The notes under the pieces: generated by a model
Databases searched by the model: none
Told to the model about the DNA's origin: nothing
Seen by the model: the letters and a program-made list of their open reading frames with translations, nothing else
Translations under genes and position numbers: made by a program
In this document: piece by piece, positions 1-8,661 of the stretch
Layout of the letters: each line of letters starts with the position of its first letter
How positions within the stretch are numbered: position 1 is the first letter of the stretch
NCBI RefSeq assembly: GCF_035503745.1
Contig: NZ_DATJTC010000042.1
Coordinates: 1 to 64,000, forward strand
Length of the DNA: 64,000 bases
DNA from: Dyella_B sp035503745
Lineage (GTDB): Bacteria; Pseudomonadota; Gammaproteobacteria; Xanthomonadales; Rhodanobacteraceae
Direction of reading: 5' to 3'

Positions 1-247
1 GCGCCGCGTCGGGTGGCGTAACGCTGTGGCGCACCTGCACCCCCAGCAGCAACAAGGGGCTGGCCGCCCGCACCAGCGGATTCGTGCCGCCATCGAGCAG
101 GTTGCCCATGTCCGCCGCTGGAACCGGCGTGCCGTGCGCTGGCGCGGCGGCATATCCGGGCGCCGCTGCGGGCGCCGCGCCGCGCGGGCGCACCACGGTG
201 GCATCGCGCATCGGATCGTCGTCGTTGGGCCCGTTGCCATGGCTCAT
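1..247 (-). CDS. tssL: TssL (DotU/IcmH-type) T6SS inner-membrane protein, N-terminal part only
   Basis: Only the first 82 codons are inside the window; the rest lies beyond the left edge. The visible part begins MSHGNGPNDDDPMRD, continues through an Ala/Pro-rich linker, and reaches the segment NPLVRAASPLLLLGVQ, which resembles the conserved entry into the cytoplasmic helical domain of DotU/TssL proteins. TssL forms the inner-membrane complex with TssM and TssJ. It starts 5 bases after the tssK stop, so the two genes are probably co-transcribed. The call rests on this short motif plus position, so a moderately different DotU-like annotation is possible. The membrane anchor, which is C-terminal in TssL, cannot be checked here. 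Confidence 0.8.
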   Translation of the reverse strand, partial: MSHGNGPNDDDPMRDATVVRPRGAAPAAAPGYAAAPAHGTPVPAADMGNLLDGGTNPLVRAASPLLLLGVQVRHSVTPPDAA

Positions 248-252
248 GATGA

Positions 253-1590
253 TCAGCCCCTAATCGCCCACAATTGCAGATCGAGACCGGCAAATTCTTC
301 GCCGAAATGGAAAGCGATGCCGCCGGAAGTCTTGAGCATTCGCCACATCGGCGAATTCTTGTCGAATTCAAAATACAGATAGCCGGAGTGGTAAGGAATC
401 TGCCGCGGCGCCACCGGCATCGGCGCGACCGCGATGCCCGGCAATTGCAGATTCACCAGGTCGCGGATCTTTTCCACCGGACCGATCTTGGACTGTGCCG
501 GCAACTGGCGGCGCAGGTCTTCGGATTTCAGGTCCGCCTTCGCCGCCAGCACGAAGACGGCGGTGTCCAGCAAGGTCAGATCGGGCACCACGGCCACCCA
601 CACGCCGAACTTGCGCTGTTGCAGCGGAATGGGTGTTGCGGTCTGTTCCATCACCGCGCTAAGGCTGTTGCGCAGCGCGACGATCACCGGCTCGAAACTT
701 TCGCGCAGAAATTCGTGCCGATACGCGGGGAACGCCTGGGCGCGCTTGGCGGCGGAAGTAAACGTGGCCAGTTCGCCTGCCATCGCCACCAGCAGGCGGT
801 ACAGCTCTTCGGGATGTACGATCGGCGCGGCCGACAGATGCGCGATCAATGGTTGGTAGCGATTGACCACCTGCAACAGCAGAAAGTCGGCGATTTCCGC
901 CGCGCCGCCGCGATCGGTTACCGCCACGCGGCTGGCCAGCGCCTCGCCGCGCTGGTGCAACAAGCCCAGCAGTTCGGTAAGGAAAGTCACCAACCGCGGC
1001 ACGGCCTGACAGCTTTGCGCGGTGGGCATGAACACTTCGTCGAGCGTCACGCGCCGGTCGGGGCGGCATTCCACGATGCGCGCCAGCGGAATCTGCGCCA
1101 GCCCCTCCATCGGTTGCGATTGCGGCAACAGGCGGCTGCTCATGCCGCCCACTTCCAATGGCGTGATGCCATCGACGCTGCCCGACGCGTCGCGCACCTC
1201 CGCTTCGCGCACGCGGAAGCGGAACAGTTTCTCCGCCGGCGCTTCGGGGCGGCCGCTGTCGGGCTGGGTGGGCGAACGCAGCGGCAGCGTTAGGAAAACG
1301 GTCTGGTCGCGCCAGTTCGGATCCACCTCCAGCGCCGGCGGCAAGGGATCGTCGGCCGGCATCGAAAACGGCGTGCCATCCGGAAAAACGCCACGTGCGC
1401 GCTTGATGCCGAGCTTGCCGATCGCCAGCAGGTCCGTTTCCAGCTCCAGTTCGTGAAAACCCCAGGTATAGGGCCGCAGGCTGCCGGCGCGCAGTTCCAC
1501 GAAGCGCTCCAGGTAGCGCTCCTGCTGCTGCATGTGCTGAGGCCGCAGGAACAGCCCTTCGCTCCACACCACTTTGTTGTTCTGCGTCAT
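253..1590 (-). CDS. tssK: TssK, T6SS baseplate subunit
   Basis: A 445-residue protein, normal length for TssK (ImpJ/VasE). The N-terminus KVVWSEGLFLRPQHMQQQER is highly characteristic of the family. TssK is the cytoplasmic trimeric baseplate component that links the TssEFG wedge to the TssL-TssM membrane complex. No signal peptide or membrane segment is seen, as expected. The ATG at 1590 has no strong Shine-Dalgarno sequence. It lies 75 bases downstream of tagH and directly upstream of tssL. In many T6SS clusters a tssJ lipoprotein gene sits before tssK; none fits in the gap here. Confidence 0.96.
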   Translation of the reverse strand: MTQNNKVVWSEGLFLRPQHMQQQERYLERFVELRAGSLRPYTWGFHELELETDLLAIGKLGIKRARGVFPDGTPFSMPADDPLPPALEVDPNWRDQTVFLTLPLRSPTQPDSGRPEAPAEKLFRFRVREAEVRDASGSVDGITPLEVGGMSSRLLPQSQPMEGLAQIPLARIVECRPDRRVTLDEVFMPTAQSCQAVPRLVTFLTELLGLLHQRGEALASRVAVTDRGGAAEIADFLLLQVVNRYQPLIAHLSAAPIVHPEELYRLLVAMAGELATFTSAAKRAQAFPAYRHEFLRESFEPVIVALRNSLSAVMEQTATPIPLQQRKFGVWVAVVPDLTLLDTAVFVLAAKADLKSEDLRRQLPAQSKIGPVEKIRDLVNLQLPGIAVAPMPVAPRQIPYHSGYLYFEFDKNSPMWRMLKTSGGIAFHFGEEFAGLDLQLWAIRG

Positions 1591-1665
1591 GTATTGCGCC
1601 CATCTGTCTTGCTGGTGTGATCGTCCGGCGCGGGTGCCGGTCCTTTGCCGTGCTGCCCTGCCTTG

Positions 1666-3003
1666 CTAACGCGGTTCATGCCGGCGCGACGTCTTCAGGC
1701 GCGCCAGCTGTTCTTCGTAGGCGCGCGCGAACTCGTCGCCGAACAGGCGGCGAAACGCGTCATCGGGGTTTTTCATCAAGACATCGAAATTCTCGCGATA
1801 CCTTTCCCAATAGCGCCCCTTGCCGCCGCCGAACGCCGCGCGCTTGCCGCCGCCGTCTACGTCCTGCTCGTAGCGATCGGGGTTGAAGTGCATCAGCAGT
1901 GCTTCGAACCCTGCGCGCACGCCGGCAAGCATCGCCATCTGGTGGCAGCGGATATCGTCGAACGCATCCTGAAACGCGGCGGTGCCGGAAAGGAACGCGG
2001 GGCTGGCGGGGCCGAGGATCTTGAGCATGGCCTCGTCCGTGCCCAACGCGAATTTCAGCGGATTGTTTTCCGAGCGTTGAATGATCGTCACCGGCAGGCG
2101 GAACGTGTTCTTGATCTCCGCGCGAGCGCGCAGCACGTCCATCACGCCATCGACGACGATGCGGAACATCGGCTCCAGGTCGGCCGGCAGCGCACCGGCC
2201 GGAACGCTGGCGACCGGCACGGCAACGGCCGGCGGCGGCGCGGGTGCGGGCGCCGGCGGCGGCGCTGCCGGCTCGGCCGGCGCGGGCGCGGCGGACCCGA
2301 AGTTGCCCATCGTCAGGTCCCAGTTTTCCGGCAACGTGTTGGCCTGGCGCTGCACATCGGTGGTGGGCGGACGGAAGTGGTCGCTGGTGCTGCTGGTGTG
2401 ATTCCAGCTTGCGGCGGGAGTAGCCGGCGCGGGGGCCGGAGCGCCGAACGGTTCGTCGAGAAAACTCAACGGATCCAGGTCCGTACCGCGCGAGGGGCTC
2501 GTGGGCGAACCGGGGATCAAGCTGTCGCCGGGCAGCGGCCGCGACGCGGGCGCCGGGCTGCCCGGTGGCCTGAGAAAATCGAAGTCCAATGGATCGGCCG
2601 CGGCCATGGGCGGGGCTACCGGCGCCGGTGCGGGTGACTGACGCGGCACCGATGCGCTGGGCTGGACGATGGTCTCGCTGTCCTGATCCATGCGCACGGA
2701 AATCTCGAAGGTGTCGATCTGCAGGCGGTCGCCGTTCTTCAGCGCGGCCGGATCGCCTTTGACCAGCGGCGAACCGTTGAGCAGCATGCCGTTGGTGCTG
2801 CGGTCTTCGATGAAATAAATACCGTTGAGGTAGCGCACCATCGCATGCACGCGCGACACGCCCGAGGCGCTGAGCACCCAGTCGCAATCCTCCGAACGCC
2901 CGATGCTGCCGTCCTTGCCGTGGAACGTTCTCTGGCTGCGACTGCCAAATTGCGCCGCCTGATGGCCTTGCACGGCTAGCGTCAATGTTTGCGGCGTCGG
3001 CAC
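1666..3003 (-). CDS. tagH: TagH, T6SS-associated FHA-domain protein
   Basis: A 445-residue protein with an N-terminal FHA domain: GRS at 35-37, SRVH at 50-53 and STNG at 69-72 are the phosphothreonine-binding loop residues. A long Pro/Ala linker (about 105-235) follows, then the conserved TagH C-terminal domain (about 245-435, including FNPDRYE). FHA proteins of this type (Fha1/ImpI) carry a phosphorylation checkpoint in T6SS clusters that also encode a PpkA kinase and PppA phosphatase; neither partner is inside the window. The start codon is GTG at 3003, supported by GGAGG about 8 bases upstream; no ATG lies nearby in frame. The gene is between the DUF6931-like gene and tssK in the same orientation. 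Confidence 0.93.
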   Translation of the reverse strand: MPTPQTLTLAVQGHQAAQFGSRSQRTFHGKDGSIGRSEDCDWVLSASGVSRVHAMVRYLNGIYFIEDRSTNGMLLNGSPLVKGDPAALKNGDRLQIDTFEISVRMDQDSETIVQPSASVPRQSPAPAPVAPPMAAADPLDFDFLRPPGSPAPASRPLPGDSLIPGSPTSPSRGTDLDPLSFLDEPFGAPAPAPATPAASWNHTSSTSDHFRPPTTDVQRQANTLPENWDLTMGNFGSAAPAPAEPAAPPPAPAPAPPPAVAVPVASVPAGALPADLEPMFRIVVDGVMDVLRARAEIKNTFRLPVTIIQRSENNPLKFALGTDEAMLKILGPASPAFLSGTAAFQDAFDDIRCHQMAMLAGVRAGFEALLMHFNPDRYEQDVDGGGKRAAFGGGKGRYWERYRENFDVLMKNPDDAFRRLFGDEFARAYEEQLARLKTSRRHEPR

Positions 3004-3023
3004 TTATCTTTCCTCCACGTCAT

Positions 3024-3569
3024 TCAGCGATCGCCAGCACCGGTGCTGGCCTGCAGCAAAGTCATCGCGCGCTCGATGAACGCGTTGCGGCGCGGCTCGA
3101 ACTGTTCGGTGACCAACGCGGCCATCAGGTTGATGGCCGCGACAGAGGCTCGCGCGGTCAGATGTTCGGGCGGCGGCACGGGTTTTTCCTGCGCCGCGGG
3201 CGCGAGGCTTCCGCCCGACCAGCCCGCGGCGGCGGCCAGCCATGCGCCCAGCGACTTATAGCCGCCGGCATTGGCAAATTCGAAGGCGGCGCGGCGGTTG
3301 TCCTCGTTGGGTTCGCGCACCCATTTTTCCGCCAGCGAGGCGCCGGCCTTGTCTTCCAGCCCCAGCGGCTGGTCGCGCGCGCACTGGCATAGCCATGCCA
3401 CGGCGTAGCGCTTGGGCAGCAGGCGCGCGAGCAGTTTCAGCGCGTCCTGGGTGTCGCCGGCGTCGAGCAGGGCCTGCACAGCCGCCTGCGGCGCCATCTC
3501 CGGCGTCAGTTTGGCACTGGCCGTGGCGGACAACCCCATTTGTATTGAAGCCTGCGTAACGACTGACAT
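3024..3569 (-). CDS. DUF6931-like T6SS-linked protein of unknown function
   Basis: A 181-residue predicted cytoplasmic protein without signal peptide or membrane segment. It is helical, Ala/Leu-rich, with the segments LLPKRYAVAWLCQCARD and FANAGGYKSLGAWLAAAA. I recognise it as a DUF6931-type protein found in T6SS clusters; the biochemical role is unknown to me. It lies between vgrG (87 bases upstream) and tagH (20 bases downstream), in the same orientation, so a role in loading VgrG-associated cargo or in regulation is only an inference from position. The ATG at 3569 follows AAGGGGAC. The family assignment is from memory of sequence style. Confidence 0.7.
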   Translation of the reverse strand: MSVVTQASIQMGLSATASAKLTPEMAPQAAVQALLDAGDTQDALKLLARLLPKRYAVAWLCQCARDQPLGLEDKAGASLAEKWVREPNEDNRRAAFEFANAGGYKSLGAWLAAAAGWSGGSLAPAAQEKPVPPPEHLTARASVAAINLMAALVTEQFEPRRNAFIERAMTLLQASTGAGDR

Positions 3570-3656
3570 GGCCGGTCCCCTTGCCCAAACCTGTTCGTGC
3601 AGCCCTACTCCGGTACTTGCCCCGATTGCCTGTGGTCGGTTGCCGATGCTGCGCGG

Positions 3657-5669
3657 CTAGCCGATCATGATGATGCCGCCGGACACCTGTGTCATGGCGT
3701 CGCCGCTGGCGGTCAGCATGGCGCCCTTCACCGTCGTCATGGCCCCGCCTTCCACGTCCATCATCGCGTCCGAATGCACCTTCATGCTGGCGCCGGCACC
3801 GATGTCCATGGTGGCGCCCGCCTTGATGCCGACCTGGACCTGTCCTTCCACCGACACCGACGAATTGCCCGTAATGGTGATGTTCACGCCGCTGATCTGG
3901 ATCTCCCCGGTGCTCTTGAGGATGATACTCGAAGCACCGGTAACCAGCTCGATTTGCGTGCCGGCGGTGAGCTTGAAGCTCTGGCCGATGGTGGTGCTGC
4001 CGTTCTGGTTGACGTTGAGCGTGTCGTTGTTGGTAACCGTGTGGTTGCGGTCGTGCTGGACGGTCAGCGTCTGGTCGTTCTTGATGGTGATGGTCTCGTC
4101 GTGGTCGATGGTCACGACGTGGTCGTTCTCCACTTCCTCGTGCATGTCTTTTTGCGCATGCATGAAGAAATCCTCGCTGCCCTGCTTGTCCTCGAAGCGC
4201 AGCTCGTTGAAATCGGCCGTGCCGCCGTTGAGGCTGCGGCTCTTGATGCCGCTCTGTGTCTTGTTGGCCGGCAAGCTGTAGGGCACGGTGTTGTCGGCGT
4301 TGTAGACACTGCCGATGATCAGCGGCCGGTCCGGATCGCCTTCGAGAAAGCTCACCACGACTTCCTGCCCCACGCGCGGAATGCTGATGGCGCCCCAGCT
4401 CTTGCCCGCCCATGGCGTGGCGATGCGCACCGGGCACGAACTCTTGGCGTTGGTCTTGTCCGGCTTGTTCCATTGGAAGGTCACCTGCACGCGGCCGTAT
4501 TGATCGACCGCGATGTCCTCGTCGGTGTCGCTGCCGGTGACGATGGCGGTCTGCAAGCCCACGATCGACGGCTTCACCGCCGTGGGCAGGCTGCGGAAGG
4601 TCTGGCTGCTTTCGATCGCCTCGAAGCTGCACTGGCAGGAGGGCTGCGCGTTGGTGCTGCCCGAAGCGTTGCCGCCGCCGGCCAGATGGATGACGGTACC
4701 GACGATCAGGTATTCGCGATTGAGCTCCTGGCGCGGGTAATCGGACAGCGTGAACAGGCCGCCGATCTCGCAGGCACAGGATCCGGTGGTGCCGGTGTAA
4801 TGCGAGCGCGCCACGCTCAGCGCCTCGGCGCGCACTTGCGCGTAGTGCTGGCCCACGTCCGCAACGGTGTGCGCGCCCGGGTAATCGAAAGCCACCAGCC
4901 CGTTGCTGGAACCGGCGGTGCCGTGGCCGTCGCTGGTGCCAGTGGCCAGCAGCGAGGTTTTCGGCGCCATCGGGTCATAGTCGGTCAGCTGGTACTTGGC
5001 CGCGTCCAGGCCGCGCGCGCAGGCCCAGGTGGTGACGGTGGACTGCGTGCGCAATACGCTGTCGGTGGTGTGCAGGTACGGCACCTTGCCGAATTCCTTG
5101 TTCACCGAATGCGCGCTCATGCCGTCGGCCAGCACCATCGTGTGCGTGGTCGAATCGTGGGTGAAAAAATAATAGATGCCTTCCTGCTCCATCAATCGGC
5201 TGATGAAGTTGAGGCAGTCCTCGCGATACTGCACGCAATAGTCACGGGTGGCGTAGTTGCTGCTGAGGCTGAGCTTGACGTCGCTGTAGCCGGCATCGCT
5301 CAGCACCGACTTGACGATGTCGGGCACGCTCATTTCGGTGTAGATGCGGCAATCCACCTTCTGTCCCAGCAGCCAAGGCTTGGGTACCAGGCGCACGCCG
5401 TATTGCGCGTAGACGAGGCTGTCGATGGTTTCCACCCCGGTCTGCGCCGCTTCGCACACGATGCCGTTGAAATAGCGCTCGTAGCCGTCGGCGGTGGCGA
5501 TCTTCACGGTCATCGGGGAGCCGAGCAATCCGCTCAGGTCGACGTTGCTGTCCTGGCTTTCGAACTGCACGTAGTAGCTGAACATCCGCCCCAGGCGTTC
5601 GTCGGCGGTCATGCTGACGAACAGCGCGTTGCTGCACTTGCTGGAGGAAATCGTGATCTGGTCGGTCAT
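3657..5669 (-). CDS. vgrG: VgrG/TssI, T6SS spike protein
   Basis: A 670-residue VgrG. The N-terminal gp27-like region begins with the typical FSYYVQFES and contains EGIYYFFTHD. The middle contains the gp5-like OB fold (DQYGRVQVTFQW, SCPVRIATPWAG, GQEVVVSFLEGDPDRP). The C-terminal third is repetitive Thr/Val/Asp-rich beta-helix sequence ending VSGGIIMIG. There is no C-terminal enzymatic extension, so this is a carrier rather than an evolved VgrG; cargo is expected to be separate. The natural candidates are the divergent muramidase at 5901 and the PAAR-linked genes at 7.3-11.3 kb. The start at 5669 is preceded by GGAG. Confidence 0.97.
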   Translation of the reverse strand: MTDQITISSSKCSNALFVSMTADERLGRMFSYYVQFESQDSNVDLSGLLGSPMTVKIATADGYERYFNGIVCEAAQTGVETIDSLVYAQYGVRLVPKPWLLGQKVDCRIYTEMSVPDIVKSVLSDAGYSDVKLSLSSNYATRDYCVQYREDCLNFISRLMEQEGIYYFFTHDSTTHTMVLADGMSAHSVNKEFGKVPYLHTTDSVLRTQSTVTTWACARGLDAAKYQLTDYDPMAPKTSLLATGTSDGHGTAGSSNGLVAFDYPGAHTVADVGQHYAQVRAEALSVARSHYTGTTGSCACEIGGLFTLSDYPRQELNREYLIVGTVIHLAGGGNASGSTNAQPSCQCSFEAIESSQTFRSLPTAVKPSIVGLQTAIVTGSDTDEDIAVDQYGRVQVTFQWNKPDKTNAKSSCPVRIATPWAGKSWGAISIPRVGQEVVVSFLEGDPDRPLIIGSVYNADNTVPYSLPANKTQSGIKSRSLNGGTADFNELRFEDKQGSEDFFMHAQKDMHEEVENDHVVTIDHDETITIKNDQTLTVQHDRNHTVTNNDTLNVNQNGSTTIGQSFKLTAGTQIELVTGASSIILKSTGEIQISGVNITITGNSSVSVEGQVQVGIKAGATMDIGAGASMKVHSDAMMDVEGGAMTTVKGAMLTASGDAMTQVSGGIIMIG

Positions 5670-5900
5670 GGGGTGGATCTCCTCGGAACCCGATACAAGA
5701 CGCTGCCGCCGGCCACCGTGCCGGCAGGACTTTCCCTGCCACCGTCCAGGCGAAGGTTATACGTGTGCGATGCCCGCTGCATGGCAGGGCGATGAGGACG
5801 CGCAAACCTGCTATAACTGCCCCCGCCAGCCAGGCTCCAACGTGATGCTTCCAGCGGCGGCAGGATTGCATCCGCCGGCCATTCAGTCGAGGGATCCAGC

Positions 5901-6692
5901 ATGTCCAACGTCTCCCCACCCGGCCCGATCCTTTCCGGCCCGTTCTTTTCGGGTTTGTCGCCGGTGCCGGACCTTGACGCCCTGCTGAACCCCCTTACCT
6001 GCATCGCACCGCGCAGCGTATGGGCCGCGCCGTGGATGGGCCCCGCCCCGTTCGGGCCGCCGGCACGGCATCCCGCGGCCGAACCGGATGTGTCATTTCT
6101 GTTTCGCATGTGCCTCAATCCGAAGCAGGGGTTGGACCAGCAAAGCTACGAACATGCCGCCAAGCTGCTGGAAGCCGAAGTGGCGGCGATCCAGGCGGTG
6201 GCCGAGGTGGAAACCTCCGGCAAGGCCTTCGACGACGAGGGGCGGCCGCGCATCCTGTACGAACGCCATTACTTTCATCGCCTCACGCATGGTCGCTACG
6301 ACCACCTGCATCCGGATATTTCCAGCGCGACGCGCGGCGGCTACGGCAAGTTTTCCGCCCAATACGGCAAACTCGAAAAAGCCTACGCGCTCGACCCCAC
6401 CGCCGCGCTGAAATCGGCGTCGTGGGGACGTTTCCAGATCATGGGCAGCAACTTTCATACCGCGGGTTTCCCTTCCGTCCAAATGTTCGTGCTGGCGCTC
6501 ACCCAATCGGAGGCGAACCACCTGCAGGCCTTTGCCAACTTCGTGAAGGCCAACAAGACCCTGCGCGAAGCCCTGAAAAAGAAAGACTGGGCCGCCTTCG
6601 CCAAGGGTTACAACGGCAGCGGCTACAAAGACAACAACTACGACACCAAGCTTGAGCAGGCATACAAGAAACTCACCTCTCCCCAGCGCTAA
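5901..6692 (+). CDS. N-acetylmuramidase-domain T6SS effector candidate
   Basis: A 263-residue protein. Residues 1-68 are Pro/Gly-rich and low in complexity, resembling a loading or adaptor segment. Residues about 80-258 match the N-acetylmuramidase (DUF3380, phage Gp110-endolysin) family: VAEVETSG with acidic residues at 102-104, LYERHYFHR at 119-127 and SWGRFQIMGS at 174-183. It would cleave the glycan strands of peptidoglycan in the periplasm of a target cell. No signal peptide is present, as expected for T6SS cargo. It is divergent from vgrG and followed by a gene for an exported protein, the usual effector-immunity arrangement. The ATG at 5901 has GAGGGA 6 bases upstream; a TATAAC box near 5812 could be a -10 but lacks a good -35. 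Confidence 0.85.
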   Translation: MSNVSPPGPILSGPFFSGLSPVPDLDALLNPLTCIAPRSVWAAPWMGPAPFGPPARHPAAEPDVSFLFRMCLNPKQGLDQQSYEHAAKLLEAEVAAIQAVAEVETSGKAFDDEGRPRILYERHYFHRLTHGRYDHLHPDISSATRGGYGKFSAQYGKLEKAYALDPTAALKSASWGRFQIMGSNFHTAGFPSVQMFVLALTQSEANHLQAFANFVKANKTLREALKKKDWAAFAKGYNGSGYKDNNYDTKLEQAYKKLTSPQR

Positions 6693-6739
6693 GCTACGCC
6701 ACTGGCCTCCTGCGTCAATCGAACTTGGATCAATCCACC

Positions 6740-7249
6740 ATGGGTCATTTCACCCTGCGCCACGCCTTCGCCCTGACCACCGCCGTGCTGCTGGCGTGGC
6801 TGTGCATCCATTCCGTCCCGGCGCGTGCCGGCGGCCAGTGCACGGCGCAGGAAACCACTTATTTCAGTTGCGATACCGCCAGGCACAAGGCCATCAGCCT
6901 GTGCGGCGCCACGCCGTCGGCACTGCAATACCGCTATGGCAAACCGCCGCAGGTGGAACTTAAATTTCCGGACAAGCCCTCCGACGGCGTCAACCAGTTG
7001 CGCTATGCCCACTACACGCGTTTCCAGGTCGATCGCAGCGAAGTCACCTTCAGCCACGGCGGCGTGGACTACGCCGTGTTCGACTACACCGAACAGGGCA
7101 AGCGCACGGCGGGCGTGCACATCACCCTGGCGGACGGCAGCGAGCATGAAGTGCAGTGCGCCGGCCCGATCGAAGGCCGCCTGAGCACGCTTGCCAAAAG
7201 CCTGCGCTGCGATGCGGACAACGCGCTCAACGGTGGCAATTGCCCTTGA
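6740..7249 (+). CDS. Exported putative immunity protein for the muramidase
   Basis: A 169-residue protein starting at ATG 6740; a TTG five codons upstream is a weaker alternative. Residues 1-31 form a signal peptide with the hydrophobic core ALTTAVLLAWLCIHSV and a cleavage site near ARA-GG. The mature part has six cysteines (for example GQCTAQ, YFSCD, LCGA, VQCAG), suggesting disulfides and a periplasmic location. I know no family with confidence. The muramidase gene ends 47 bases upstream on the same strand, and a periplasmic product is what would be needed to block a periplasmic lysozyme-like enzyme. The immunity role is therefore an inference from context and localisation. Confidence 0.65.
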   Translation: MGHFTLRHAFALTTAVLLAWLCIHSVPARAGGQCTAQETTYFSCDTARHKAISLCGATPSALQYRYGKPPQVELKFPDKPSDGVNQLRYAHYTRFQVDRSEVTFSHGGVDYAVFDYTEQGKRTAGVHITLADGSEHEVQCAGPIEGRLSTLAKSLRCDADNALNGGNCP

Positions 7250-7285
7250 TCGGCGCCGGCTTGAGTCGCGTAAGGCGGCCACGCA

Positions 7286-8647
7286 TCAACCCCGCTGTGC
7301 CAGGACCACCCAGCCATGTACGGGCTGGCCGCCTTCCCTGCGCAACGTATCCGAAGCAATCCGCGCATTTTGCAGGCCGGCCGCCGCGACCACGCGCTCC
7401 ACATACGCACGCGTGTGCTGATAGCGCCCGCTGGGACTGAGTTCGATCCGGTCTTCCTCGCCCGCATTGGCCTCCAGCGTAAAGGCGAGCCAGCCGCCGG
7501 GACGCAACGCATCGTGGGCGGCTGCCAGCACGTCCTGCAGCCGCCCGAAATACACCAGCGTGTCGGCCGAGATCACCAGGTCGTAGGCGTGCGGGCGGGC
7601 GGCGAGGAAGGCGGTCAGCTCAGCTACGTCCAGCATGTCGTAACCGCCGCGCTGCCGCGCTTTTTCAACCATGCCGCCGGACAGATCCACACCGCTCAGG
7701 CTGCGTGCGTGGGGGCGCATCAACGGCGCGCACAGTCCGGTGCCGCAGCCGGCGTCCAGCACGTCCAGGCTGCCAGACGGCTGTGGCAATACCTGGGCGA
7801 GCGCATCGGCCAATACCTGCGGTGCACGGTAACCCAGGTTCTTCAGTAACTGTTCGTCGAAACTTTCTGCGAATCCGTCAAAGGTGTCGCGGACATAAGC
7901 GTCGTCCGCGCGTGGCGGTGCCGGGGCTCCGCCGCAGGACGCCAGCATGTGGCGCGGGATCGGATTGTCCGGTTCGCGCTCGAGCCAGTCGCGATAGACC
8001 TGCACCGCTTCGTCGCGCCGGTCCAGCACGTACAGCGAAATGCCCAGGGCCTCCAGTGCGCGCACGTTGCCGCCGTCCAGCGCATGCGCGGTGCGAAAAC
8101 ATTCGGCTGATTGCTCCATGTGCTGGACGTGCTGGGCATGGCTGCGCAGGAACAAGCCCATCAGGTAATGCCCCTGCGCATAGCGCGGCGCCTGCTGCAA
8201 CAGCTTTCCATAGGCTTCAAAGGCCTCGTCCAGCCGCTCCTGCGCTTCCAACACCACCGCAAGGTTGCTCTGCGCGTTGTAATGGTCCGGGCCGCATTCG
8301 AGCGCGCGGCGATAGCAGCTTTCCGCCTCGCTCAGGCGGCCGCATTCCTTGTGGATATTGCCCAGGTTATTGTGCGCATCCGGATGGTGCGGCGTGATCT
8401 TGAGCGCCGCCGCGATCCACTCCACCGCCTCCTTGCTGCGCCCCTGCTGATGGCGTAACACGCCCAGGTAATGCATGGCATCCGGTTGTGCCGCGCGCAG
8501 TGTCAGAACCTGCTCGTACAGGCGCTCGGCTGCGTCCAGTTCATGCGCGCGGTGCGCCTGCAGTGCCTGCGCCAGTACCGCACGATAAGCCGGCGCCACT
8601 TCGGTAGCCCATGTATGAACAAACAAGCGGTCCGGGTCCCTTTGCAT
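7286..8647 (-). CDS. TPR-repeat SAM-dependent methyltransferase
   Basis: A 453-residue protein starting at ATG 8647; an open frame continues upstream but overlaps the lipase in a second frame and is not protein-like. Residues about 15-240 are tandem tetratricopeptide repeats (AMHYLGVLRHQQGRSKEAVE, DAHNNLGNIHKECGRLSEAE, and so on). Residues about 250-450 form a class I methyltransferase with motif I VLDAGCGTGLCAP and acidic loop GVDLSGGMVEKA. The substrate is unknown; TPRs suggest a protein target or partner. The gene begins 14 bases after the lipase stop, so it is last in the PAAR-lipase operon. Whether it modifies T6SS cargo or simply lies downstream cannot be told from sequence. Confidence 0.82.
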   Translation of the reverse strand: MQRDPDRLFVHTWATEVAPAYRAVLAQALQAHRAHELDAAERLYEQVLTLRAAQPDAMHYLGVLRHQQGRSKEAVEWIAAALKITPHHPDAHNNLGNIHKECGRLSEAESCYRRALECGPDHYNAQSNLAVVLEAQERLDEAFEAYGKLLQQAPRYAQGHYLMGLFLRSHAQHVQHMEQSAECFRTAHALDGGNVRALEALGISLYVLDRRDEAVQVYRDWLEREPDNPIPRHMLASCGGAPAPPRADDAYVRDTFDGFAESFDEQLLKNLGYRAPQVLADALAQVLPQPSGSLDVLDAGCGTGLCAPLMRPHARSLSGVDLSGGMVEKARQRGGYDMLDVAELTAFLAARPHAYDLVISADTLVYFGRLQDVLAAAHDALRPGGWLAFTLEANAGEEDRIELSPSGRYQHTRAYVERVVAAAGLQNARIASDTLRREGGQPVHGWVVLAQRG

Positions 8648-8661
8648 ACTTCTGTCCAGCC

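Noticed and set aside
3597..5795. A 732-codon plus-strand frame opposite vgrG
   Set aside because: Antisense shadow with no recognisable domain; the vgrG reading is unambiguous.
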